Origin: Paludibacteraceae bacterium
GTDB taxonomy: Bacteria; Bacteroidota; Bacteroidia; Bacteroidales; Paludibacteraceae
Direction: 5' to 3'
Assembly: GCA_016285885.1 (NCBI GenBank)
Contig: JAEERP010000002.1
Span: forward strand, 310,001 to 374,000
Length of the DNA: 64,000 nucleotides
The notes beneath the pieces were generated by a model, which was given only the letters and a program-made list of their open reading frames with translations, searched no databases and had not been told where the DNA came from. The position numbers and the translations under genes were made by a program. Shown piece by piece: positions 8,335 through 17,599 of this stretch; the stretch's first letter is position 1, and every line of letters begins with the position of its first letter.

Positions 8335-9393
8335 TTAAGATTGAGGGTCTGCTGTTAAGTAGTATATTAGTGTCGGGTCTACCGATTGCAGGTTGCTGTA
8401 TGCGGACTCCGTCATCACGAACTGACGCACCTCGAAGGCATACGTGTTGCTCGTCGTATTGGCTGTAAGCACTACATCGAAGCCCATTGCGTCGTTGCGG
8501 AATCGCACCTCATGCGCACCCGTCCCGTCCTCGTAGAACGAAAGCATCGGGTTACGATAGTAAGTGCCCGCTATCGTGAAGTCTATGTCCATAGCCTTCT
8601 TCGACGTGAGCGCCTCCATCAATGATGCCTGCGTCGTTCCGCTTGCGAGCGTGACCGCACCCGTGCCTGCGTTGTACTCGGCATGAATCACGAAGCGCAC
8701 CGTGCTTGCGTCCGCCTTTCCCGCCAACGCCGTGAACACACCGCCCGAAGTGATAACCTTAGCACTCGATTCCGTCGGTGTCGTGTCCATAGTTTCCCAT
8801 GTCGGGGCATTCCCGCTACCTCCCGATTTTAGGTATTGCCCAGCAGTGCCATCCGTGGCTGGTTGCCTCAGTGTCGGCTTGTTCTTGATGTAATCAACTG
8901 CGGATGTGTTCGTCTGATTCCAGTCCGCCTGAACCTGACTTCCTCCTCCGCCCGTTGCGCTTATCACGTTATTATCGATGCTGATGCCCGTGCCTGCCGT
9001 GAGCGAGTCCTGCTTGCCCTCCAATGCGTTAGTAAGGTCGGTATTGTCACCGATGTCGCCCGTTATGTCGCCCCATGCCACGGATTCGCCACCGCCTCCC
9101 TCGCCTTCGGGCGATACCATGATGCCTTGAAGGTAGGTGACGAGGTCCGCGAAGTCTAACACATCACCGCTATACCCAGCATCCGAGTCCGTAACCTCTA
9201 TCTGCTCCGCCTTTGCTTCAAGAATCGGAGCCCAGTTCCTCCATGCCCTGTCGGTGAACCTCACCTCCTCGGTCTCCGAATTGAACTGGCAGGCTACGTT
9301 CCCGCACGAGCCTATCACGCCCCATGGGCATTCATTGCTCTCTATCTTGTAGTTGCTCCCCGTGATGGTGAGCGAATAAGTCTGTATGCTCAT
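8335..9393 (-). CDS. Tail fibre protein
   Basis: A 352-residue protein. The N-terminal region (MSIQTYSLTITGSNYKIESNECPWGVIG) probably attaches to the tail. A Gly-rich linker (EGEGGGGES) is followed by fibre-shaft sequence (LTAGTGISIDNNVISATGG) and the module GQYLKSGGSGNAPTWETMD, which is nearly identical to one in the long fibre at 3494-7504. The C-terminal 130 residues form a beta domain. It lies 5 bp from the BspA-like tail protein. It could be a second fibre or an adaptor between baseplate and fibre. Confidence 0.7.
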   Translation of the reverse strand: MSIQTYSLTITGSNYKIESNECPWGVIGSCGNVACQFNSETEEVRFTDRAWRNWAPILEAKAEQIEVTDSDAGYSGDVLDFADLVTYLQGIMVSPEGEGGGGESVAWGDITGDIGDNTDLTNALEGKQDSLTAGTGISIDNNVISATGGGGSQVQADWNQTNTSAVDYIKNKPTLRQPATDGTAGQYLKSGGSGNAPTWETMDTTPTESSAKVITSGGVFTALAGKADASTVRFVIHAEYNAGTGAVTLASGTTQASLMEALTSKKAMDIDFTIAGTYYRNPMLSFYEDGTGAHEVRFRNDAMGFDVVLTANTTSNTYAFEVRQFVMTESAYSNLQSVDPTLIYYLTADPQS

Positions 9394-9415
9394 ATCGTGT
9401 ATGTTTTATTCGTTC

Positions 9416-10000
9416 CTATATGTTCGATGTCGTCCCCCACGCCTCGTCGCAAAGTCTCTCCACCTCCGTGGCGCTTATCACGTGGATGACTGGCACTTGC
9501 TCCATCGCCTGCTCCAGCTCATCGTCCACGAACTTCTTCACCTGCTCGAAGAAGCCGTTGCCCTCCCCTTCCATCGTCACGGATATGACTCCGTCCTTTA
9601 TCTCGATGCCGTCACCAGCCTCGTATCCTCCGATGACTTTGTATTTGCCTTCATTGGGGTCCCAGCGGTGGACGCTTCCCGCCTCCCTCGATATGTACAG
9701 GTTGGCTGCTTCACCTTTTTGCGGGAAATCGCCGTACCACTCGTGCACGTGTATCTCGGTCTTCTCCTCGATGATCGTCTTTATCTTCTCGTCGATGTTC
9801 TCCTCCTTCGAGAACGAGCCGAAGCGGATGCACTTCACCGGGCTGACGGCGAGATAGATGATTCCGCTCTCGCTCGAGCCCACGTTCACCCCGTCCGTGA
9901 CGAAGTAGACGCACCCGACGATGTAACGACCGCCGAGAGCCGAGAAGTCGCCGACGGCGCCCCTCCAGAAGTTGACCCGTTGCTTGTTGTCCTTTATCAT
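9416..10000 (-). CDS. Tail-region protein, unknown (possible short fibre or hub-associated)
   Basis: A 194-residue protein. Its ATG (10000) overlaps the stop of the tail hub gene by 4 bp (ATGA), indicating translational coupling. It includes beta-rich sequence (GIIYLAVSPVKCIRFGSF), then an EIHVHEWYGDFP segment and a shaft-like repeat (GGYEAGDGIEIKDGVISVT), and ends in an acidic helix. The shaft-like segment resembles those of phage fibres. No catalytic motif is seen. Confidence 0.6.
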   Translation of the reverse strand: MIKDNKQRVNFWRGAVGDFSALGGRYIVGCVYFVTDGVNVGSSESGIIYLAVSPVKCIRFGSFSKEENIDEKIKTIIEEKTEIHVHEWYGDFPQKGEAANLYISREAGSVHRWDPNEGKYKVIGGYEAGDGIEIKDGVISVTMEGEGNGFFEQVKKFVDDELEQAMEQVPVIHVISATEVERLCDEAWGTTSNI

Positions 10001-11526
10001 GCCTCATCGGCGCCCGAGCGCCACATTAATGCGTTAGTGTTATTGTCTATGCTCTCCGTGTTCGTCGTTGTCTGGTCACGCTGCGACCTAAAGCGGGAGT
10101 ACATCACCCGCTCGTTGCGGCTCAGCCTTCCGGCCATGTCGGAGAGCCTTGAACCCGCAACGAAGTCCGACAAGGTCACTTCCGTGCGTCTGCGGTGGAA
10201 GGTGTCGTCGAAAGGGTAGGTGATGACCTTCGTCACCCGGATCCGCCTGCCCAGTCCCAGCTTCTCGTCGACGAGTCGGACGGACTGCGTCGGCCGGAGG
10301 TTCGTCCCGGTCTCCAAAAGCCATATCGTCGAGACCGACACGGCTGCGGTCATCTTGTCGTCGCACTTGTCCCGGAAGTAATCCATCGCCTTCTCCCTCA
10401 GCTCCAGCTCCGCATTGCGGATGTACTCGTCCGGCATGCGGATATCGAGCAGCACGTATCTGTCCCCCGGCTCCGCCTTCATGGACTCGTTAGGTATCAC
10501 CACGTCGCCCTCCGTCTGCTGCTTCAGCTCGATCATGCGCCCAGTATGGTTGTAGGACGCTATCTCGAACTCGTAGCCGACCAGCTTTCCGCTCGTGAAG
10601 GCTATCTTGGCGGTATTGTCCGTCAGCTTGTCGTTGATGTTGAAGTCGAGGTTTGCGTCCATGACGAAGTGAATGCCCCTTGCGTTCACGCTGACGCCCG
10701 TGATGTGGCTGTTGCGGCGTGGGTATATTTCGTCGAACACCTTGCACCGCTCCTTCACGTAGTCGCCGCCCTCTCTCGTCAAGTATTCCTCGCCTCCGCT
10801 CATCATAAGCCGGTCATGTCCGTAGTCGCTCGGTATGTTGCGCTCACCCCCGAAGACGAAGAGCCTTGTGCAGGTCTCCGAGTCGTCCTCCCGACTCAGC
10901 TTCACCGGTGAGAGCAGGTTCACGGGGTACATCAAGGTGACGCCTGTGATGTCACGGAACTCCCTCGCCACCTTCAGCACGCCCCCCTCGAACTTCCACT
11001 CCAGCTCGTACTCCTCGCATATCGCGTTGAGGGCGTCGAGGCAGTTCTGCATCGAGAAGGTGATGTTCCTCAGGTCGTTGCGGTCGATGCCCGTGTCCGC
11101 CACCTCGTAGCTCCATCCGTCCGTCAGCACCCTGTTCATGTTGCGCACGACGAGAGAGAGGAACTCCTCGATGTTGGCCGTGAGGTCGAAGTCCGCCGCC
11201 GTGGAGTAGATCGCCTGCTGGCTTCCGTCCTGGTCGAGGAACATGAACATCACGTCCTCCATATAGCCGGACTCGTCCTTCAAGTGACCCGTGTATCGGT
11301 ACTCCCCGTTGCTGAGCTTCTCGACGGATGGCATCTGCGTGAAGATGAAGGCCTTGCCTCCCACCTCCACGTAGTCGCCCCTGCGCACGTCCATCGGATC
11401 CTTGCCCCTGAACTCGCACGTCAGCTCGGAAGGCTTCGACACCTCCTCCGTCAATGCGCTCGACTCCATGAACTGAGCCGTGTACAGGCGCTCGCCTCTC
11501 CGCAATATGTCCGCTCTTACCCCCAT
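9997..11526 (-). CDS. Tail-tip hub / tail-associated structural protein (endopeptidase tail-like family)
   Basis: A 509-residue protein that begins MGVRADILRRGERLYTAQF and carries beta domains with alternating hydrophobics, like the gp27/gp44-like hub proteins (often annotated prophage tail or minor structural protein) that follow the distal tail protein in siphoviruses. The C-terminus (RLSDMAGRLSRNERVMYSRFRSQRDQTTTNTES) is helical. Its position, between the collar protein and the fibres and downstream of tape measure and distal tail, supports a hub role. No lytic domain (no NlpC/P60 or M23 motif) is visible. Confidence 0.65.
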   Translation of the reverse strand: MGVRADILRRGERLYTAQFMESSALTEEVSKPSELTCEFRGKDPMDVRRGDYVEVGGKAFIFTQMPSVEKLSNGEYRYTGHLKDESGYMEDVMFMFLDQDGSQQAIYSTAADFDLTANIEEFLSLVVRNMNRVLTDGWSYEVADTGIDRNDLRNITFSMQNCLDALNAICEEYELEWKFEGGVLKVAREFRDITGVTLMYPVNLLSPVKLSREDDSETCTRLFVFGGERNIPSDYGHDRLMMSGGEEYLTREGGDYVKERCKVFDEIYPRRNSHITGVSVNARGIHFVMDANLDFNINDKLTDNTAKIAFTSGKLVGYEFEIASYNHTGRMIELKQQTEGDVVIPNESMKAEPGDRYVLLDIRMPDEYIRNAELELREKAMDYFRDKCDDKMTAAVSVSTIWLLETGTNLRPTQSVRLVDEKLGLGRRIRVTKVITYPFDDTFHRRRTEVTLSDFVAGSRLSDMAGRLSRNERVMYSRFRSQRDQTTTNTESIDNNTNALMWRSGADEA

Positions 11527-11530
11527 GCTA

Positions 11531-12463
11531 TCAAGGCTTTAGCTTCATGATGTAGCAGAATGAGACGAACGGCTGGACGGATAGCTGGCTGTAGTTGTAC
11601 CTATTGCTATCGTGAGACTGCGGGAATTGAGCGTCACTTGCCTGGTTCGACCCTTCCGTATCGGTCGAATATGTCGGATTCGCGTTGGTGACGCGGTAAG
11701 CGTCATCGCTGCTGGAATATTTCACTTTGCCGCCTCGCTGAAGTCCCGTGAAGTCGTGGCTATGCGATGACATCTGTGATTTATCCTCCTGCGTGACCTC
11801 GAACGAACCGCCCTTCACGCCGACCGTCTGTGGCGCTTTCCATTGCCCGCCCGATGTCCACTCAGGCGTGGCCACGCCGCTCGGATTATAAAGGCCCGTC
11901 GGCAGGCACTGCGTGTTGATCTCCGCATGATTCGCCGTCCCCTCGACATTAGCGCCGAGCGGGAAGCGACCCCTCATGTCGGGGATGCGGAACTTCGTGT
12001 CGTCGTACGATACCTCCGACGCTGGCGTGTACGAGTGGCCTATGATGCCGAACAGCTCGGGATAGGCCGACACGCTCAACTGACGTCCATCGCACACCGC
12101 ATAGTTGAGGTTGCGGAGGTTGGTGGACACGGCGTCCGTGGCGCTCGGGTCCTCTATGTTCTTGTGCCATATCTTCATCGCGCACCATGTCGGGTCCGTC
12201 ATGGATGGTATGTCGCCCGTTCTTGCGTAATCGCTCGCCGGGAAACCACCCAACTTGGCCGAATCGGCCGCCGTGGCCGTAGCGCCGAGGAACTCGTCGG
12301 GAGTATGCCCGTCGAGCGTCTGAGCGTCTGATACTTGTTCGCCCGCACGGACGAACTTGCTCGCCTTCACCTTCTTGGTCGCACCCTCCTGCACTATCAT
12401 GAGGAGGTCGTTATCTCCTACGGAGGAAGCCTCCGTCATATCCGATACCTTTACATCTGCCAT
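11531..12463 (-). CDS. Tail collar-domain fibre protein
   Basis: A 310-residue protein. The N-terminus (MADVKVSDMTEASSVGDNDL) is a common tail-attachment start in Bacteroidales phages. The middle contains NLNYAVCDGRQLSVSAYPEL followed by KFRIPDMRGRFPLG, the signature of the phage tail collar domain (PF07484). The C-terminus ends in SVQPFVSFCYIMKL, also typical of collar proteins. It is likely a trimeric short fibre or receptor-contact protein. It sits between the distal tail and hub genes with 4-6 bp gaps. Confidence 0.8.
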   Translation of the reverse strand: MADVKVSDMTEASSVGDNDLLMIVQEGATKKVKASKFVRAGEQVSDAQTLDGHTPDEFLGATATAADSAKLGGFPASDYARTGDIPSMTDPTWCAMKIWHKNIEDPSATDAVSTNLRNLNYAVCDGRQLSVSAYPELFGIIGHSYTPASEVSYDDTKFRIPDMRGRFPLGANVEGTANHAEINTQCLPTGLYNPSGVATPEWTSGGQWKAPQTVGVKGGSFEVTQEDKSQMSSHSHDFTGLQRGGKVKYSSSDDAYRVTNANPTYSTDTEGSNQASDAQFPQSHDSNRYNYSQLSVQPFVSFCYIMKLKP

Positions 12464-12469
12464 ATTCCG

Positions 12470-12976
12470 TTAGATTGTTTGGTTTAACACTATTATTCGA
12501 TCACCGGTTTCCGTCAGCACCTTATCGGAATCTTCCGCCCCCAGGAAGTTGGATTCCCGCACATTCGCGGGGTCGGGTTCACGGAATGTGACGGTGAACG
12601 AGACGAAGACATCTCCGTTGTGTAGGTTCGATATCCTGCTCAGCGTCGAGCAGTTCTTGTAGTAGAGCCCGTATGTGCGGTTGTAGAGCGTCAACTCGAA
12701 GTCGAGCATGCCGGACTTCAGGAGGGAGAAGAAAGCGTCACGCCTGCGCCACAGGATCTGCGCATTCGGTGCCGTGAGTATCATGCTCACGGAGATGTCC
12801 CGTGCCGCCATGCGGGTGTCCGCCACGTATGCACGCTCCCCGTCCTCCTCCCTGCATGTCTCGGTGAGGTACTCCTTCACATCCGGCAAGCGCATGAATG
12901 CATCGTTCGCCCCCTTCCTGAGGAGCACCCCGTACGTGTCGGTGATGTCTATGCCGTTGATCTTCCAGTTGCCCAT
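12470..12976 (-). CDS. Distal tail-like protein
   Basis: A 168-residue protein lying directly after the tape measure gene (2-bp gap). It contains WKINGIDITDTYGVLLRKG at the start and beta-rich sequence through SFTVTFREPDPANV, matching the size and place of distal tail (Dit-like N-terminal domain) proteins that form the ring at the tail end. The assignment rests on position, size and secondary-structure pattern rather than on a sharp motif. Confidence 0.6.
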   Translation of the reverse strand: MGNWKINGIDITDTYGVLLRKGANDAFMRLPDVKEYLTETCREEDGERAYVADTRMAARDISVSMILTAPNAQILWRRRDAFFSLLKSGMLDFELTLYNRTYGLYYKNCSTLSRISNLHNGDVFVSFTVTFREPDPANVRESNFLGAEDSDKVLTETGDRIIVLNQTI

Positions 12977-12978
12977 AT

Positions 12979-15900
12979 CTATCGTACTCTTACTCCGTTA
13001 TTGATCATCTCGTTGCGCATGTCCGCTATGCTCTCGTCGATGCGCAGCAGGTGCGCCGTGTTGTCCGCTATCTGGTGAAGGGCGGACAACGAGCGCCCCA
13101 TGATGGATTGGTTTTCTTCCATAAGACTCCGCACGCCGGACATCTTCGTGTTGATCTCCATCGCCGAGAGCTTGAGGCCCATGAAGTTACCGTTCAGCTT
13201 GTTGGCGGTATCCTCGCTCATGCTCGCTATCGAGCCCCTCAGCGCCTCCTGCGAGTCGGTCGGGTTGAACATGTCCCAGTCCGGCAGCGCCTCCTGCGCC
13301 TGCTTCATGAGGGTTCCGTATGCGCCTATCAGCTGCTCCGTCTTATACGGAAGCTCACCGAGCAGGCCGACGAAGTCCACGTTACCCCCGGTGAGGCTGT
13401 AGTTCTCCAGCGCCTCGTTCACCTTCGCATCGAGTCCGTCGAACATCTTACCGAAGACGGCGTTGTATATCTTCGAGGAGATAAGGGTCTCCATCTGTTG
13501 CTTCACGTAGTCGTGGAAGTCGTGCACGGACTGATAAAGGTCATCGTTGCGGAAGGCCTTAAGGAGAGAGTCCGCCAACGCATTACCGATATCTCCGAAC
13601 ATTTCCGCCGCGAACTGCTTGAATTCCTCGCTGGCCTCGTCCATCCTCTCCTTGAGTTCCTTGTAGTTGTCCACGAGCTTCTTTGTCCTGTCGTCCAACT
13701 GGTCGTAGGAGGCGAGTATCTCCTTGTTGATTTCCAGTGTGTCGGGGTCGAATACCTCGCCGAACTTCGACTTGAGGTTGTCGAACACGTCCACCATCTC
13801 CTTGTTCTTAAAGATGCCCGTGATGAATCCACCAACGGTCCCGACTATCGCTCCTACGGCTGTTCCTACTGCGTTGCCGATGCCTGGTATCACCGTTCCA
13901 GCAGCGAATCCCGCCATTGCGCCCATAGCCGCTCCCGACAGGGCGTCTTGCGCCACTCCGGCCACATCCTCTTTAGCCCTCTGCCCCGTCTTTATCATGC
14001 CTTCGTTGGCCAATCTCTCCAATGCGGTACGTGTAGCCTTGCTGGCCTCCTCGTACTTCTTAGCGTTGTCTTGCAGCTTCTTGTAAGGGTCTTCGACGCC
14101 GAATATGTTCTGTTGCTTGTATTCGAGTTCGTCGAGCTTGATCATCGTGTACTCATGCGCCACGTCTTCCACGCTCTGTTTCCACGCATCGGCGCTCTCC
14201 TTGAGTCTCTTTTGCGTGTCCGCTATGGCGGTGCCTTGGCTGACCATGAATTGAGCGAACTGCGCCATCGAGGCAATAGCGTCCGCAGGAGACATCTTCT
14301 CACCGTGGGAATATTCATATATCTTCGATGCCGTATCACCTATATCCGCAAGCCCCTCGCTGATCTTACTCATCGAGTTGTCACCTAGATTGTCCGATAT
14401 GGCGGACCCTATGTTGCGGAATCCGTCCGCAAGCTCGTTAAGAGCGTCGACGCGTTGCTTGTCCACATCTATCGCCTGCACCACAACGCCTTGATAACTT
14501 GCCTCCGCATCCTTGGCCTTCTGCAGTGCGACCGTTTTCTCCCACAGTGCGACATTCGCATCCTCCAGCGCCTTCTGCTCCTCGTGCGTCCACTGCACGC
14601 CATCCCTAATAGCGTCCTCGCTCTCCTCGTATTGCTCCTTCTGTGCCTGTAGGGCGTCCACCTTCTGCTGTGCGAGCTTCAGGTCCTCCTCCGCCATCTG
14701 CACGTTGATCCTCAGCTCGTCATGCTCGATTTCCTCGTCGGTGCGTCCGTTGCGGTTGTCGTAGAGCCTGTTGCGCTCCTTCTCGATGCTAAGCAGGCGT
14801 TGTTGAATGCTCGCCTGTCGCTCCAGCTCCTCGTTGTGTTTCTTCAGAGCCAGGTCCTCCCTCTCGTTACGTTTAGCCGCAAGGGTAGTGTTGAGAGTTC
14901 CCATCTCCCTCTTCTCCTCCGCCGATAGGCTCTTCTGCGACCCTAGCATGGCGAGTTTCCTCTGTATGTTGTCTATCTCGAGGTCAAGGTTCCGGAGTTC
15001 CGAATCCGCAAGCCCTCGTATCGTGTTCTCCTGCCTCTTTAACCCGAGGATGTGTTCGAGGATTTCCGTCTGTTCCTTATATGCAGCGTTTTCTCGCTCC
15101 ACCTCCAGTCTGCGCTTCTCTAATTCGAGCGCCTCGGTCATGAGCCTTTGAGTGCGGGACACCACTCCGTTATTGTTGAGATATTGTATCTTAGCGGCGA
15201 GAGTGTCAATCTCCGCGCCTAGCTTCTTCGTCTGCTGTTGCTCCGTTCCGCTTATCTCAATGTTCTTTTTCTTCTTCTCGAGAAGTCTGTCGTATTCGCG
15301 CAGCGTCCATCCCCTGTTATCGTTCCTTAGGTTAGTCGCAGTGTCGAGGTTGTCTATCGCTGATTGAAGTTTCGCCCAGTCCGTTCCACCGATATCCTTA
15401 AGCCCCAAATTGGACATCTTCTGCCTCAGGTCCCCAAGTTCGTATGCCATAGTCTGAGAGGACAGGGTATTCTCTATCTGCTTGCGCTTTTTCGCTATCT
15501 GCTCGTAATACTTGAGCGTCTCGTCGTACGCCTTGTTAGCCCTCTCCAAGTTATTCTTAGCGTCTGTCTGCTGAAGGGCTATTGCTCCATACGCATCCTC
15601 CTCAAACCCCGCAACCTTGTTCCATTCATCCAGCGCCTTGTTCACCTCCTTCTGCTTGTCGGATAGTTGAAGCGCCTTCTCCAACTCGAACTGAAGGTCG
15701 TCGAGTTGCTTTTGACTCATCTTCTCGACCGCTCCGGCGTCGGACATCGTCTCGAAGTATTTCTTCACGGCTCGCTTGTTTGCGTCTCCGCTCACCATGT
15801 CGAGGACGTCCTGTATGTCCTTCGCTCTTGCGCCCCCGAAGAAATGGAACTCCCGGTCACCCACTATGTTTTTGAACGCATCATTGACAGAAGCTTTCCG

Positions 15901-16905
15901 CTCCATTATTGCCCTCGCCTTCGCCAAAGGTGCGTTAGCGTCCTTCTGTGCCTTCACGTTCTCCTGCAGCGCCTTCGTCTCTTCGTTTATTGCGTCTGTA
16001 CGCCTCTTGATGCTCGCCGTGAGGGCGTCCTCCTCCTTCATGTAGCCGAACAGAACCTTCATCTGGTCCTTGAAGTCTCCCCACTTGAGGCCTATCAGGG
16101 TTTTGTTCCATTTGAGTAGACCTTTGAAATAGGCGAACAGGGCGATAAATGCCGCACCCACGAGGCCCCCGGAGAAAGCCTTCGCTATGCTCCTCGCCAC
16201 CCCACCGAACGAACGTGACGCTAAGTTGGCGAAGCTTGACAATTTCTTACCCGCCTTTTCTGGAGTTTCCGCCTTATCCTCCTTCTTACCTCCCGCTTTG
16301 TCTATGATCGACTGATTCTTAGCGACCTGCTTAAGGGCTTCGTTGAGGCTCTTCAGGCTCTTCGTGTCCTTGTCGATCACCTTCTTTTCGTCAAGCCCTT
16401 TTTCAATGCCATCCTGAAGCTCCCGCACCTTGTCGAGGAATTCTCCCGCGGATATCTCGCCAGCCTCGTAGCAGTCTATGACCTTGTTAATCTGCTTGCC
16501 TGAGAACCCCCAATCCTTTGCGCTGAACCAGTCCTTACTGCCCGTGATAAAATCATTAGTCGCCCTGCGTATCGCACTCAGGGCGTACTGCTCCGACTTC
16601 GTTATGTGGTCAAGCAGGTCGCTTATGCTGTCCTTCGCCCTTGCGCTTTGCTTCGATACGTCAAGGCTATCTCCGACCACTGATATTTCTACGGCCTTGC
16701 TCTTAAGCTTATCCAGCTCACGTACGAACTCTTCTACCGATATCTTTCCATTCTGGAAATCAGACATGAGGCTCTTGCCGTATTGTCCGAGGCTCTGAGC
16801 GCCCTTATCGGACGACTCCTCTAGCCTCTTGAATATGGCTTCAAGCTCTTTGGCGCTTCCTTTAGCGCCGTCGGTGTTGATTATGACATCGTATGTGAGT
16901 TCCAT
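12979..16905 (-). CDS. Tape measure protein
   Basis: A 1308-residue protein, largely helical and rich in Lys, Glu, Gln and Ala, with long heptad stretches (about residues 400-800). It has two hydrophobic segments: one near 235-265 (GGLVGAAFIALFAYFKGLL) and a Gly/Ala-rich one near 985-1030 (AAMGAMAGFAAGTVIPGIG). These are hallmarks of tape measure proteins, which set tail length and help DNA cross the host membrane. It sits immediately downstream of the frameshifted tail chaperone pair and upstream of the distal tail gene, the standard siphovirus order. The length predicts a tail of roughly 190-200 nm, using the usual 0.15 nm per residue. Confidence 0.9.
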   Translation of the reverse strand: MELTYDVIINTDGAKGSAKELEAIFKRLEESSDKGAQSLGQYGKSLMSDFQNGKISVEEFVRELDKLKSKAVEISVVGDSLDVSKQSARAKDSISDLLDHITKSEQYALSAIRRATNDFITGSKDWFSAKDWGFSGKQINKVIDCYEAGEISAGEFLDKVRELQDGIEKGLDEKKVIDKDTKSLKSLNEALKQVAKNQSIIDKAGGKKEDKAETPEKAGKKLSSFANLASRSFGGVARSIAKAFSGGLVGAAFIALFAYFKGLLKWNKTLIGLKWGDFKDQMKVLFGYMKEEDALTASIKRRTDAINEETKALQENVKAQKDANAPLAKARAIMERKASVNDAFKNIVGDREFHFFGGARAKDIQDVLDMVSGDANKRAVKKYFETMSDAGAVEKMSQKQLDDLQFELEKALQLSDKQKEVNKALDEWNKVAGFEEDAYGAIALQQTDAKNNLERANKAYDETLKYYEQIAKKRKQIENTLSSQTMAYELGDLRQKMSNLGLKDIGGTDWAKLQSAIDNLDTATNLRNDNRGWTLREYDRLLEKKKKNIEISGTEQQQTKKLGAEIDTLAAKIQYLNNNGVVSRTQRLMTEALELEKRRLEVERENAAYKEQTEILEHILGLKRQENTIRGLADSELRNLDLEIDNIQRKLAMLGSQKSLSAEEKREMGTLNTTLAAKRNEREDLALKKHNEELERQASIQQRLLSIEKERNRLYDNRNGRTDEEIEHDELRINVQMAEEDLKLAQQKVDALQAQKEQYEESEDAIRDGVQWTHEEQKALEDANVALWEKTVALQKAKDAEASYQGVVVQAIDVDKQRVDALNELADGFRNIGSAISDNLGDNSMSKISEGLADIGDTASKIYEYSHGEKMSPADAIASMAQFAQFMVSQGTAIADTQKRLKESADAWKQSVEDVAHEYTMIKLDELEYKQQNIFGVEDPYKKLQDNAKKYEEASKATRTALERLANEGMIKTGQRAKEDVAGVAQDALSGAAMGAMAGFAAGTVIPGIGNAVGTAVGAIVGTVGGFITGIFKNKEMVDVFDNLKSKFGEVFDPDTLEINKEILASYDQLDDRTKKLVDNYKELKERMDEASEEFKQFAAEMFGDIGNALADSLLKAFRNDDLYQSVHDFHDYVKQQMETLISSKIYNAVFGKMFDGLDAKVNEALENYSLTGGNVDFVGLLGELPYKTEQLIGAYGTLMKQAQEALPDWDMFNPTDSQEALRGSIASMSEDTANKLNGNFMGLKLSAMEINTKMSGVRSLMEENQSIMGRSLSALHQIADNTAHLLRIDESIADMRNEMINNGVRVR

Positions 16906-16914
16906 AGTTCTTTC

Positions 16915-17109
16915 TTAAAGTAATGCATCGAATATGTCGTTGGCGTGTTGAGGCTCCTTCTTGCCTTCCTTCCCGCCTTTGCCATTATCTTTATCTGCTG
17001 ATTTATAGGATGGTATCGAGGCGTTGAGCAGCAGGATGTTCTTGTAGCTTCGTTTCTTAATTATTTCCTCAAAGTCCATCCTGAAGTACTTCATCACACC
17101 CTCGACTAA
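16915..17109 (-). CDS. Tail assembly chaperone, frameshifted C-terminal extension (gpT-like)
   Basis: 64 codons read after a -1 shift at the end of the upstream gene: the frame continues LVEGVMKYFRMDFEEIIKKR, SYKNILLLNASIPSY, then a Lys-rich tail, ending DIFDALL. This frame has no convincing start of its own; the in-frame ATG far upstream (17226) lies inside the other gene and yields Arg-rich nonsense. The pattern of a short second frame between the tail chaperone and the tape measure is that of lambda gpGT. The full fusion would be about 208 residues. Confidence 0.75.
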   Translation of the reverse strand, partial: LVEGVMKYFRMDFEEIIKKRSYKNILLLNASIPSYKSADKDNGKGGKEGKKEPQHANDIFDALL

Positions 17110-17117
17110 CCCCCAAG
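17106..17117 (-). promoter_or_regulatory. Candidate programmed -1 frameshift site
   Basis: On the minus strand the zero-frame end reads CTT GGG GGT TAG. A -1 slip of the Gly tRNA from GGT to GGG, with the stop codon in the A site, gives TTA and enters the 64-codon downstream frame. The five G in a row next to a stop codon are suggestive. It is not a textbook X-XXY-YYZ heptamer. Confidence 0.6.
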
Positions 17118-17540
17118 GGCTGTCGCTTCGTCTCTCTCCTCCTTCGTCCTCTTCATCCCTCGCAGGAAAACGGTAGCGGTGAAAAAAAAAGCGAAGTCGA
17201 AAGTATCTTTCATGTGCGCCACGCACTTCTTGATTGTGTCGGAATCCAAGCGTTTCTTCACGTATCCGCCTAACAGAAGACGCATGATCCTGCTGCGGAA
17301 CAACGATATGACGAGGACTTCGCCCAATGCCTTGGCGCCCTCCACACGCTTGAACACCTCCGACGTGATCACAGGGTCCGTGTCTTTGATCTCTGACATC
17401 CCCTCAACCACTTCGCCTATCTCCTCCACTTGCAGTAGGGTGAGCGGTCTAGCGTAGATGGGCAGGATCCCTATCCTGATGAACTTACCCCTCTCCGATA
17501 TCGTGTCCGTCGTCTGTTGTGTAGTCGTGTTCAGTTTCAT
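17106..17540 (-). CDS. Tail assembly chaperone (gpG-like)
   Basis: A 144-residue protein between the major tail protein and the tape measure gene. It is helical, with sequence such as RPLTLLQVEEIGEVVEGMSE and MRLLLGGYVKKRLDSDTIKK. The position, size and overlap with a second frame at its 3' end identify it as the short form of the tail assembly chaperone that coats the tape measure protein before tail-tube polymerisation. Its last codons (ALGG-stop) form the probable -1 frameshift site. Confidence 0.75.
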   Translation of the reverse strand: MKLNTTTQQTTDTISERGKFIRIGILPIYARPLTLLQVEEIGEVVEGMSEIKDTDPVITSEVFKRVEGAKALGEVLVISLFRSRIMRLLLGGYVKKRLDSDTIKKCVAHMKDTFDFAFFFTATVFLRGMKRTKEERDEATALGG

Positions 17541-17599
17541 TCTTATTTAAGTAAAAGAGAGGAGGCGTCGTCACCTCCTCTCGGGTTGAAATGATAATA

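Noticed and set aside
13051-14388. 445-codon plus-strand frame opposite the tape measure gene
   Set aside because: Antisense shadow; repetitive H/V/L/R text with no known motif.
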